Shown piece after piece: positions 1 to 6,391 of a stretch of DNA of 9,380 nt. The stretch is from an uncultured Bacilli bacterium (GTDB taxonomy: Bacteria; Bacillota_I; Bacilli_A; RF39; UBA660). The notes beneath the pieces were generated by a model, which did not search any database, had not been told where the DNA came from, and saw only the letters and a program-made list of their open reading frames with translations. How positions within the stretch are numbered: the stretch's first letter is position 1; each line of letters starts with the position of its first letter. Location of the stretch: the NCBI GenBank assembly GCA_947630865.1, contig CANRJE010000056.1:1-9380 (forward strand). The letters run 5' to 3'. The translations under genes were made by a program, and so were the position numbers.

Positions 1-54
1 CTATTGACTTAATATTCTAACAAATTATTTATATTTTTTCAAGAAAAAAGTAAC
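1..54. other. AT-rich sequence after tex; no supported feature
   Basis: The RNA downstream of the tex stop contains UUUUUU-CUUG-AAAAAA, an all-AU hairpin without a U tract after it, so I do not call a terminator. The true end of the tex transcript is probably beyond the window. Confidence 0.4.
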
Positions 55-2196
55 TTATTCGTCAAAAAGACTTAAAGCTACTTTTTCTCTTTCTTTATTT
101 ATGTCAATTACATATACATCGATTATATCACCAACACTTAAAACATCACTTGGGTGTTTAATATAATCTTTAGAAATTTTTGATATATGAATTAACCCAT
201 CGTTATGTAAACCAATGTCAACAAATGCACCAAAATCAACAACATTTCTAACTGTTCCCTGTAATTTATCATGAAGTTTTAAATTATCAATCGTTAAAAT
301 ATCACTTCTTAAAATTGGTTTAGGTAACATATCACGTGGGTCGCGATTGGGCTTTTCTAGAGATTTAATTATGTCATCATAAGTATATTTATCAAGACCT
401 ATCTCTTCATTATAATTATCTTTTATACTTTCTAACTTATCTGTTAGTTCTTTAGTTCCAAGCATTGAGAGATCTGAATCAACTAATTTTAAAATTTTAA
501 GTGCATCTTTATAATTATCTGGGTGAATATCAGTTTTATCAAGTGGATTATCACCATCAATTATTCTTAAAAATCCAATTGATTGCTCATATACTTTGTC
601 TGACATTCCTTTAATCTTTTTCAATTCTTCTCGGTTTTTAATTTTTCCAACTTTACTTCTATATGCTAATATATTTTCAATAACATTTTTTTTAAGTCCA
701 GAAACATAAGAAAGGAGTGAATTTGATGCATTATTGATATTAACACCTACTTGGTTAACAATCTTAGATACAGTAAAGTCAAGTGAAGAATCTAATTCTT
801 TTACAGGAACATCATGCTGATATAATCCTACCCCGATACTTTTAGGATCGATTTTTACAAGTTCTGATAAACTATCTTGAAGACGTCTTGCAAGACTAAT
901 TGCACTTCTTTTTTCAACTGTTAAATCAGGAAACTCTTCGCCTCCTAATTTACTAGCAGAATAAACACTTGCTCCTGCTTCATTGACAATTATGTATTCA
1001 AGTTTTTTATCAATTTTTTTCAATAAATCGGCAACAAATTTTTCATTTTCTCTACTTGCAGTTCCATTACCAATTGCTATTAAAGAAACATCATGTTTAT
1101 TTATTAAATCGGTAATTATCTTATTGCTTTCTTCTATTTTATTATGAGGAGGTGCTGGGTAGATTACTGTAATATCTAAAACATCTCCATTAGGAGCAAC
1201 TACTGCTACTTTAGTTCCTGTCCTATAACCTGGGTCAAGAGCTAAAACAACCCTATTTTTAATAGGTGGCGTTAAAAGTAAATTTTCAAGATTTTTACTA
1301 AAGTTTTCAATAGCTTTTTTGTTGGCGGTCTCAGTAATAGACGCTCTAATTTCTCTTTCTATACTAGGAAGTATCAATCTATCTAAACTATCTTTAATCG
1401 CCATTTTAACAATATCCGTACTTTTTCCAGTATTATTCTTAATAATTTTTTTCTCTAAATAACTAATTAAATAATCCTTATTAAAGTCAAAGGTAACAGT
1501 TATAACCTTCTCTTTTTCAGCTCTATTAATTGCTAAAACTCGATGAGGTTTTATACCTTTTATTCTTTCGTTATAATCATAATACATCTCGTATACGTGA
1601 GACTCGTCAGGATTATTCTTCTTAACCTTTGTTTTTAAAATAGCTTCTTTTTCAAGAAAAGTTCTAATATATTTACGAATTTTAGCATCGTCACTTATAT
1701 TTTCTGCAATAATGTAGCTAGCTCCAGTAATGGCATCTTGGACAGACTTAACATTCTCATTCAAGTATTTACTTGCCTCTTTTTCTATATCAGAATTATC
1801 AAATTTCATAATTAAGTTAGCTAATGGTTCAAGACCATTTTTAATAGCTTCACTTGCTTTTGTCTTCTTTTTTTCTTTGTAAGGTAAGTATAAATCCTCA
1901 ACATCAACGAGTTTAGTACAACCCATGATTTCTTTTTCAAGTTCAGGAGTCATCATTCCTTTTTCATCAATAAGTCTTATAACATCTAACTTTCGATTAT
2001 ATAAATTTTCTTGATATTTATACATCGTTTCTATACTCCTAATGGCTTCTTCATCAAGAGCTCCTGTTACTTCCTTACGATATCTTGCAATAAAAGGAAT
2101 TGTGTTTCCTTCACTTAATAATTTAATAACGGCATTTATTTGCCATACTTTAATTTTTAAATCATCTTCTAGTATCTTAACTATTTCAGAATCCAT
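55..2196 (-). CDS. tex: Tex family S1 RNA-binding protein (transcription accessory protein)
   Basis: Tex is a conserved cytoplasmic nucleic-acid-binding protein linked to transcription and RNA handling; its exact role is not settled. The 713-residue product has the family's usual length and domain order. The N-terminal helical region contains the signature GNTIPFIARYRKEVTGALDEE. A YqgF/RNase H-like domain begins near residue 315 (LALDPGYRTGTKVAVV) and includes NEAGASVYSAS near 405. Helix-hairpin-helix segments lie at about 485-545, and a C-terminal S1 domain at about 641-711 (GTVRNVVDFGAFVDIGLHNDGLIHIS). I place the start at the ATG at 2196, which gives the typical N-terminus MDSEIVKILEDDLKIK and has AGAGG four bases upstream. 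The frame stays open upstream to a GTG at 2262, but that GTG has no SD and the extra residues do not resemble Tex. The gene is monocistronic in this window, with its own promoters upstream. Family assignment is secure. Confidence 0.96.
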   Translation of the reverse strand: MDSEIVKILEDDLKIKVWQINAVIKLLSEGNTIPFIARYRKEVTGALDEEAIRSIETMYKYQENLYNRKLDVIRLIDEKGMMTPELEKEIMGCTKLVDVEDLYLPYKEKKKTKASEAIKNGLEPLANLIMKFDNSDIEKEASKYLNENVKSVQDAITGASYIIAENISDDAKIRKYIRTFLEKEAILKTKVKKNNPDESHVYEMYYDYNERIKGIKPHRVLAINRAEKEKVITVTFDFNKDYLISYLEKKIIKNNTGKSTDIVKMAIKDSLDRLILPSIEREIRASITETANKKAIENFSKNLENLLLTPPIKNRVVLALDPGYRTGTKVAVVAPNGDVLDITVIYPAPPHNKIEESNKIITDLINKHDVSLIAIGNGTASRENEKFVADLLKKIDKKLEYIIVNEAGASVYSASKLGGEEFPDLTVEKRSAISLARRLQDSLSELVKIDPKSIGVGLYQHDVPVKELDSSLDFTVSKIVNQVGVNINNASNSLLSYVSGLKKNVIENILAYRSKVGKIKNREELKKIKGMSDKVYEQSIGFLRIIDGDNPLDKTDIHPDNYKDALKILKLVDSDLSMLGTKELTDKLESIKDNYNEEIGLDKYTYDDIIKSLEKPNRDPRDMLPKPILRSDILTIDNLKLHDKLQGTVRNVVDFGAFVDIGLHNDGLIHISKISKDYIKHPSDVLSVGDIIDVYVIDINKEREKVALSLFDE

Positions 2197-2222
2197 ATAG
2201 CCTCTTTCTTTTTCTACTTCAC

Positions 2223-2263
2223 AGGGTTTCCCCTCCATAGACCAATTTCCGATGGTTGACACC
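2223..2263 (-). ncRNA. Structured 5' leader patch of tex, unidentified
   Basis: Just before tex the very AT-rich sequence gives way to a G+C-richer patch inside the predicted leader. In the RNA, AGGG-GAAA-CCCU (2234-2223) is a hairpin with a GNRA loop. Upstream, ACCA (2256-2253) can pair with UGGU (2244-2241). Alternatively, CCAU (2255-2252) can pair with AUGG (2238-2235), or GGU (2263-2261) with ACC (2256-2254). These alternatives exclude each other, as expected of a switching leader, but each helix is short. I could not match it to a riboswitch class I know. Confidence 0.3.
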
Positions 2264-2293
2264 GTACTTAATTTTATTTTTCACTTATTTTTT

Positions 2294-2322
2294 ATTATAA
2301 CTAATTTCTTTTTATTTAGCAA
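2294..2322 (-). promoter_or_regulatory. Proximal sigma-A type promoter of tex
   Basis: On the minus strand, a -35 box TTGCTA (2322-2317, 4/6 to consensus) is followed by a 17-bp spacer and a perfect TATAAT -10 box (2299-2294). Transcription would begin near 2287, leaving a 5' untranslated leader of about 90 bases before the tex ATG at 2196. Read directly from the sequence; activity is inferred. Confidence 0.7.
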
Positions 2323-2364
2323 GTTTTAATACTAGCAAATTTAGAATTATTTAATTAAATTATT

Positions 2365-2421
2365 TTAGAAAACTTTTATTTTTGTGAGAAAGAAATTACT
2401 ATTAACTTTAATCCATACCAT
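2365..2421 (-). CDS. Possible small ORF in the distal tex leader (18 aa)
   Basis: An ATG at 2421 opens an 18-codon frame, MVWIKVNSNFFLTKIKVF, ending in TAA. It is preceded by AAAGGA with 5 bases to the ATG, and it sits about 27 bases downstream of the predicted start of the distal promoter transcript. The promoter, SD and ATG are in the right order for a translated leader or micro-peptide. The peptide resembles nothing I know, and so short a frame is weak evidence by itself. Confidence 0.22.
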   Translation of the reverse strand: MVWIKVNSNFFLTKIKVF

Positions 2422-2454
2422 ACCAATCCTTTCTATCAGCCGACTAACAAAATC

Positions 2455-2483
2455 ATCATAATATAAGTTTATAATTTTGTCAA
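2455..2483 (-). promoter_or_regulatory. Distal sigma-A type promoter upstream of tex
   Basis: On the minus strand, a perfect TTGACA (2483-2478) lies 17 bp from TATGAT (2460-2455, 5/6). Transcripts would start near 2448, about 250 bases before the tex ATG, and would run through a possible 18-codon ORF and then the proximal tex promoter. The -35 box lies inside one arm of an inverted repeat (2476-2501). No convincing terminator separates it from tex, so it may be a second tex promoter or may drive a short separate RNA. Confidence 0.55.
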
Positions 2484-2501
2484 ATTTTGTAAATTGACAA
2501 A
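2476..2501. repeat. Inverted repeat (operator-like dyad) over the distal tex -35 box
   Basis: TTTGTCAA (2476-2483) and TTGACAAA (2494-2501) form a perfect 8-bp inverted repeat around a 10-bp centre. The left arm contains the minus-strand TTGACA of the distal promoter. The arm spacing, two turns of DNA for a 26-bp element, would suit a dimeric regulator. In this AT-rich gap a dyad of this size could still be chance, and no regulator is encoded next to it. Confidence 0.4.
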
Positions 2502-2557
2502 TTCAAGACATTTTTTTAATAAAACGAATTTTTATTAAAAAAAATAATTTAATTTTA

Positions 2558-2588
2558 AAAATTGAGGCCTTTTTTTGACCTCAATTTT
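2558..2588 (-). terminator. Rho-independent terminator of the mgtC-like/hypothetical operon
   Basis: The minus-strand RNA forms a 12-bp stem, AAAAUUGAGGUC / GGCCUCAAUUUU, closed by a loop of seven A and followed by a U run. One pair is a U·G wobble on this strand but a C·A mismatch on the plus strand, so the hairpin suits the minus strand best. It lies about 85 bases after the stop of the membrane-anchored protein. The plus-strand reading also ends in a T-rich tail, so weak bidirectional use is possible. Confidence 0.82.
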
Positions 2589-2671
2589 CCTTTTTTAATC
2601 AAATTTTTTAGAAAAATTCCTAAAAAAATTTTTTTTCAAATTAATTTTTCTTTTTATAAAATTATTAACAA

Positions 2672-4045
2672 TTAACTATTTACAGTACCTTCTCCCATTA
2701 GAGAATCAAATAAACCTGTATCAATAAGTTTCAAAACTAATTTTTCTAAAATAGCATTTTTATCATTTTCTGTTAGCTTATCATAATCAATTACATTTTT
2801 ATATTCTTTGGCTTCTGGTTCTTCATCTGTATAATAAGATTCAGCATTTATTTTCATTTCGTATATATCTTCTTTATCTTTTAAAGTTATAAAACCTTCC
2901 GTTCTTGTTTCATCTTTTTGTGAACAATCAACATCAATACTTACATCAAAACTCATTTTTTCTTGACCTGTACTTTCAAGTTTTATAACTAAACGATAAT
3001 TATCCTTACTAGTAGTTTTTAAAGATATTGTTGCCTCAAATTCATTATCTGTTATAATTAAGTTTAAATCATCTTCATAATTAAGTTCAAATGTTGTAGT
3101 AATTTGTTCATTATCTTTAAACTTTAAAAGTATTTTTTTGTCTTCTATAGTTAAAGTTCCATCAATTTTCTCAGAATCTTGATAGCCTGTTATTATATAT
3201 TTATTATCGGAATTATTATCTTTTTTTATTTCTAAATTTCCTGAATCACTTTCTTCTTTATAAGACATTATTTTTCTATTAAATCTATTTAAAACTATTT
3301 CCATTTTTGTCTTTTCAAACTTTATTACTTCATCTTCATCGAAAAGAGATTTTAGTCTTTTATCTTTAATACATAATTCTTTAAATTTATCTTGTACTGT
3401 TGCAATATTTTTATCATTTATATCATAAGTATATTTTACTTCACTTAAACTAATATCCTCGGTTTTTAAATCAGCTAATTTAAGTGCTTCAAAGTAATTT
3501 TTTATTAATGATGTAAACATATCTTCAAAATCAGCAATTGTATAATTTTCTTCATCACTATCTTTAAATAAATCAAATGTATTTGTTTCACTTTGAAATC
3601 TAATTGTCTTAGGATATAAATCACTTGCATTAAAATATAATGTTTCTTTATTAAGATGAACATCTCCTTTAACGATAGAATCGTTGTTATTTAAAAAATC
3701 TAACGTTAAAGTAGCAAGTTCGTTTTTATAAGAAATTATCTCATCATATTTAATTTTAAGACTATTCTTTTTATCATCTAAATTAAATTCAAGTGTTCCT
3801 TCTTTTTTAATATTTTTATTGTAATTACTATCAAATTTTATATTTCGATAATCTTTTAAACCAGTATTAACATAACTAATTATAGTCTCAGACATATTTT
3901 CTAAATAACTTTTGGGAGTGTTTCTTAAAAAGAATAAATAATAAAATCCTCCTCCTAAAAGTCCTATTACTAAAATAACAACTAAGATTATAGCAATTAT
4001 CTTTCCAACGCTTTTCTTTTCAACAAAATCCATATTATCTTCCAT
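2672..4045 (-). CDS. Membrane-anchored extracytoplasmic protein of unknown function
   Basis: I do not recognise this 457-residue protein. A short N-terminal stretch (MEDNMDFVEKKSVGK) precedes one strong hydrophobic segment at about residues 15-39 (IIAIILVVILVIGLLGGGFYYLFFL). There is no lipobox, so it is probably a single-pass anchor with the rest outside the cell. The remainder is Lys/Asp/Glu-rich with alternating polar and hydrophobic strands (for example GTLEFNLDD, DGTLTIEDKKILLKF, FEATISLKTT), which suggests a beta-rich domain, possibly repeated. The C-terminus returns to helix (NAILEKLVLKLIDTGLFDSL). The ATG at 4045 is supported by GGAGG six bases upstream. It starts 14 bases after the MgtC-like gene, very probably in the same transcript, which suggests but does not prove a linked envelope role. 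A terminator follows at 2558-2588. Confidence 0.85.
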   Translation of the reverse strand: MEDNMDFVEKKSVGKIIAIILVVILVIGLLGGGFYYLFFLRNTPKSYLENMSETIISYVNTGLKDYRNIKFDSNYNKNIKKEGTLEFNLDDKKNSLKIKYDEIISYKNELATLTLDFLNNNDSIVKGDVHLNKETLYFNASDLYPKTIRFQSETNTFDLFKDSDEENYTIADFEDMFTSLIKNYFEALKLADLKTEDISLSEVKYTYDINDKNIATVQDKFKELCIKDKRLKSLFDEDEVIKFEKTKMEIVLNRFNRKIMSYKEESDSGNLEIKKDNNSDNKYIITGYQDSEKIDGTLTIEDKKILLKFKDNEQITTTFELNYEDDLNLIITDNEFEATISLKTTSKDNYRLVIKLESTGQEKMSFDVSIDVDCSQKDETRTEGFITLKDKEDIYEMKINAESYYTDEEPEAKEYKNVIDYDKLTENDKNAILEKLVLKLIDTGLFDSLMGEGTVNS

Positions 4046-4059
4046 TTTTAACCTCCATT

Positions 4060-4767
4060 TTATAAATCTTCATCAGTTTCATCTAATTTTATTTCACTTA
4101 TTTTCTTTAATTCAAAACTGATTAAAAGATCGTCATCATTTAATTCATCAATTACTTTTTCAAGTTTTAAAACTTCTTCTTTAGTAATTTCTATATCATA
4201 ATTTATAGTTATTTCTTTATTCTTTTTACGCATAGTAGTAGATATTGTTTCTATTTTATTGTTCTCTATAAATTGAACGATATCTTTTTTTAGCTTTTTA
4301 ATATTTGTATTATTGCTAGTTAATAATAATTGATAATGATACCTCGTATGTTTATTGCTACTAATTTCATTGATAAGTCTATTTACATATCTTAAAACAA
4401 TATTGGAAAATAGAATAACAAATGTTCCGACGATAGCTTCTTTAATTGCACCACCTGCACATAAAACACCAATTGCTGCATTGCACCAAAGAGTGGCAGC
4501 TGTTGTTAAGCCTCTGATTTTTTTACCATCTTTTAAAATAACTCCTGCTCCTAGAAACCCAATACCTGCAACTACCTGAGAAGCAATTCTTGATATATCA
4601 GTTGCACCTATTGTAAAAGAAAAACTAACAAAAAGAAAAGCTCCAATTGAAACTAAAATTGTTGTTCTTAAGCCAATAATTCTTTTACGATATTGTCTTT
4701 CAACACCAATTAAGAAACTTAAAAGAAAGCATATAAATAAATAATATAAAAATTCTTCGTATGCCAT
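4060..4767 (-). CDS. MgtC/SapB family membrane protein
   Basis: The 235-residue product belongs to the MgtC/SapB family. These inner-membrane proteins are tied to Mg2+ limitation, and some family members modulate the F-ATPase or other envelope enzymes. The N-terminal half has about five hydrophobic segments (roughly residues 6-22, 36-54, 62-78, 88-106, 110-128). The conserved family motifs are RKRIIGLRTTILVSIGA, VVAGIGFLGAGVILKDGKKIRGLTTAATLW and CNAAIGVLCAGG. Residues from about 145 form a charged soluble C-terminal domain, as in longer MgtC proteins. I start at the ATG at 4767, which has AGGAG six bases upstream. An upstream TTG at 4773 would touch that SD and is rejected. It is the first gene of a two-gene unit with the anchored protein downstream. 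The family is clear; which physiological branch it belongs to is not. Confidence 0.93.
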   Translation of the reverse strand: MAYEEFLYYLFICFLLSFLIGVERQYRKRIIGLRTTILVSIGAFLFVSFSFTIGATDISRIASQVVAGIGFLGAGVILKDGKKIRGLTTAATLWCNAAIGVLCAGGAIKEAIVGTFVILFSNIVLRYVNRLINEISSNKHTRYHYQLLLTSNNTNIKKLKKDIVQFIENNKIETISTTMRKKNKEITINYDIEITKEEVLKLEKVIDELNDDDLLISFELKKISEIKLDETDEDL

Positions 4768-4791
4768 GTTCAACTCCTATTATTCTCTTTA

Positions 4792-4820
4792 ATGATACTA
4801 TAAATTTAATAAATTTACAA
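4792..4820 (-). promoter_or_regulatory. Promoter of the mgtC-like operon
   Basis: On the minus strand, TTGTAA (4820-4815, 4/6) and TATCAT (4797-4792, 5/6) are separated by 17 bp. The predicted start near 4785 leaves a leader of about 18 bases carrying the AGGAG of the MgtC-like gene. There is therefore no room for an RNA Mg2+ sensor of the kind found in some mgt leaders. It lies directly after the glyS terminator. Confidence 0.6.
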
Positions 4821-4830
4821 GGTTAAAAAG

Positions 4831-4858
4831 AAAAAAATGCAATTAAATTCTTGCATTT
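4831..4858 (-). terminator. glyS terminator overlapping the stop codon
   Basis: The RNA forms AAAUGCAA (4858-4851) / UUGCAUUU (4842-4835), an 8-bp stem with an 8-base loop, followed by UUUU and a further U-rich stretch. The 5' arm lies in the last codons of glyS and the TAA stop (4845-4843) lies in the loop, so a terminating ribosome would cover the hairpin. The stem is AU-rich and of moderate strength. Confidence 0.62.
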
Positions 4859-6207
4859 ATATAACTTTCTAATTCTTGAATTTTAACTGTTTCTTGTTGC
4901 ATTGTATCTCTATCTCTAACAGTTACAGTTCCATTATTAATAGTTTCATCATCAACAGTTACACAAAAAGGTGTACCAATAGCATCAGCTCTTCTATAAC
5001 GTTTACCAATATTACCAGATTCATCGTATGTTGTTGGAAAAATATTTGCTAATTTTTCATATACTTCGTTAGCAAGTTCCGAATGTTGTTTTTTGATAAG
5101 TGGAAAAACAGCTACTTTAAATGGAGCTAATTTATAATTTATTTTTAATAATTCTCTTTCAACACCATTTTCATTATAGTTAGGTTTATAAGCATCTGCT
5201 AAAAGTGCTAAAACAAGTCTATCTACTCCAACACTTGGTTCAACAACATAAGGAACATATTTTTCGTTAGTGTCTTGGTCAAAATAAGTTAAATCTTCTT
5301 TGGAATGCTTCATATGACAATTAAGGTCATAATCTGTTCTATCAGCTATTCCCCAAAGTTCACCCCAACCCATTGGAAATAAATATTCAATATCGGTTGT
5401 TGCTTTTGAATAGAAGCTTAATTCTTCTTTGGAATGATCACGGAATCTTAAATTATCTTTGTTAAGTCCTAATTTAATCAAGAAATCCATACAGAATTGT
5501 TTCCAATATTTGAACCACTCTAAATCTGTATTAGGTTTACAGAAAAACTCATATTCCATTTGTTCAAATTCTCTTACTCTAAAGATAAAGTTACTTGGTG
5601 TTATTTCATTACGAAAAGCTTTACCAATTTGTCCTATACCAAAAGGTAATTTAGCTCTCATTGAGCGTTCAATATTTTTAAAATTAACAAATATTCCTTG
5701 AGCTGTTTCTCCTCTTAAGTAAACTTTATTTTTAGTATCTTCTGTAACTCCCATATAAGTTTCAAATAATAAATTAAATTTTCTTATTGGTGTAAAATCA
5801 TGACCTCCACAAGTAGGACATGAAATATTATTCTTTTCAATATAGTCTTCAATTTCTTTGTTATCCCAACCATCGGCTGTTACTTTTCCATTAGTTGCAT
5901 CTTCAATTAGTTTATCAGCACGATGTCTTGCTTTACATTTACGACAATCAATAAGTGGATCAGCAAAAGATGCTACATGACCACTTGCAACCCAAACATT
6001 AGGATTCATGATAATAGCTGAATCAAGCCCATAACTATTCTTTTTGGAAAGAACAAATTCTTGCCACCACATCTTTTTTAAATTTTCTTTTAATTCTCGT
6101 CCTAAAGGTCCAAAATCCCAAGAATTAGCAAGGCCTCCATAAATTTCACTTCCCTGAAAAATAAATCCATATTGTTTACAATAATTAACTAAATCTTCCA
6201 TTTTCAT
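4843..6207 (-). CDS. glyS: Glycyl-tRNA synthetase, single-chain dimeric type
   Basis: This class II aminoacyl-tRNA synthetase charges tRNA-Gly with glycine using ATP. The 454-residue product is the alpha-2 (eukaryote/Thermus-like) form, not the separate GlyQ/GlyS subunits. The N-terminal motif is FIFQGSEIYGGLANSWDFGPLG. A metal-knuckle-like insertion has CxxC pairs at residues 88/91 and 130/133. RGETAQG lies at 165-171, motif 2 (FRNE...FIFRVREFEQME) near 198, and motif 3 (EPSVGVDRLVLALL) near 323-334. The anticodon-binding domain runs from about 352 to the end. The start is the ATG at 6207, with AAGGAGG eight bases upstream. A further upstream in-frame ATG at 6237 lies inside the leader terminator stem and has no SD. 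The gene has its own promoter and a T-box-like leader, so it is probably induced when tRNA-Gly is uncharged. Catalytic residues look intact. Confidence 0.97.
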   Translation of the reverse strand: MKMEDLVNYCKQYGFIFQGSEIYGGLANSWDFGPLGRELKENLKKMWWQEFVLSKKNSYGLDSAIIMNPNVWVASGHVASFADPLIDCRKCKARHRADKLIEDATNGKVTADGWDNKEIEDYIEKNNISCPTCGGHDFTPIRKFNLLFETYMGVTEDTKNKVYLRGETAQGIFVNFKNIERSMRAKLPFGIGQIGKAFRNEITPSNFIFRVREFEQMEYEFFCKPNTDLEWFKYWKQFCMDFLIKLGLNKDNLRFRDHSKEELSFYSKATTDIEYLFPMGWGELWGIADRTDYDLNCHMKHSKEDLTYFDQDTNEKYVPYVVEPSVGVDRLVLALLADAYKPNYNENGVERELLKINYKLAPFKVAVFPLIKKQHSELANEVYEKLANIFPTTYDESGNIGKRYRRADAIGTPFCVTVDDETINNGTVTVRDRDTMQQETVKIQELESYINARI

Positions 6208-6229
6208 AATTTTCTCCTCCTTAAAATAA

Positions 6230-6299
6230 AAAGGCATTCTTTTTTTGTAAAGACGAGTATACCCGCGGTTCCACTTTACTTATTCAAAAGAATCCCTTT
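6230..6299 (-). terminator. Composite terminator within the glyS leader
   Basis: In RNA sense, AAAGGGAUUCUUUU (6299-6286) pairs with AAAAGAAUGCCUUU (6243-6230) over 13 pairs with a single G·G mismatch. It encloses an inner GUAAAG/CUUUAC stem (6279-6274 / 6252-6247). Inside that, a small CGGG-UAUA-CUCG hairpin lies next to the T-box bulge sequence. A UUUUUAUUUU-type tract follows the outer stem and the glyS SD comes next. The stem plus tract support conditional transcription termination. It also buries the false upstream ATG at 6237. Confidence 0.75.
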
Positions 6300-6343
6300 A
6301 AACTACATAACTGATAGGTTTCCAAGCCCGTCTTCGTTTCATC
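6230..6343 (-). promoter_or_regulatory. T-box-like leader of glyS, apparently without canonical Stem I
   Basis: The minus-strand RNA carries AAGUGGAACCGCGG (6276-6263), a textbook T-box sequence. Its UGGA would pair with the UCCA 3' end of uncharged tRNA-Gly, the amino acid used by the next gene. A terminator that ends in a U tract follows just before the SD. The predicted transcript starts near 6343, leaving only about 44 bases before the terminator's outer arm, whereas a canonical Stem I alone needs about 100. I could not fold a convincing specifier hairpin there. A GGC triplet (glycine codon) occurs in ACGGGCUUGG. Amino-acid specificity follows from the downstream gene and UGGA; the sensing mechanism is uncertain. 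Confidence 0.75.
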
Positions 6344-6349
6344 TTTTTA

Positions 6350-6378
6350 ATTATATTAAACTTTTTTTGAAATTGCAA
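6350..6378 (-). promoter_or_regulatory. Promoter of glyS
   Basis: On the minus strand, TTGCAA (6378-6373, 4/6) and a perfect TATAAT (6355-6350) are separated by exactly 17 bp. The predicted start is near 6343. It begins 14 bases after the ATPase stop codon, with no terminator in between, so ATPase transcripts could also run into the leader. Confidence 0.75.
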
Positions 6379-6391
6379 TCTATTTTTTGAT

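Noticed and set aside
2197..2262. Extended N-terminus of tex from GTG 2262 or ATG 2238
   Set aside because: Neither has an SD, the extra residues do not resemble Tex proteins, and the region looks like structured leader RNA; ATG 2196 fits the family N-terminus.
2494..2522. Plus-strand promoter starting at TTGACA 2494
   Set aside because: The matching -10 (TAATAA at 17 bp) is poor and no plus-strand gene follows; the TTGACA is explained by the inverted repeat's symmetry.
2601..2629. AU-only hairpin as a second terminator (TTTTTTAG / CTAAAAAA)
   Set aside because: The stem is almost entirely A-U pairs and such dyads are expected by chance in this gap; the hairpin at 2558-2588 is the better terminator.
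4355..4579. Plus-strand open frame of 74 codons
   Set aside because: It lies wholly inside the mgtC-like gene on the opposite strand, has no recognisable protein features, and is a shadow of a well-supported gene.
5459..5701. Plus-strand open frame of 80 codons
   Set aside because: It is antisense to the conserved core of glyS and looks like a shadow frame.
6208..6237. Extended N-terminus of glyS from ATG 6237
   Set aside because: The codon sits in the 3' arm of the leader terminator, and the strong AAGGAGG serves the ATG at 6207.
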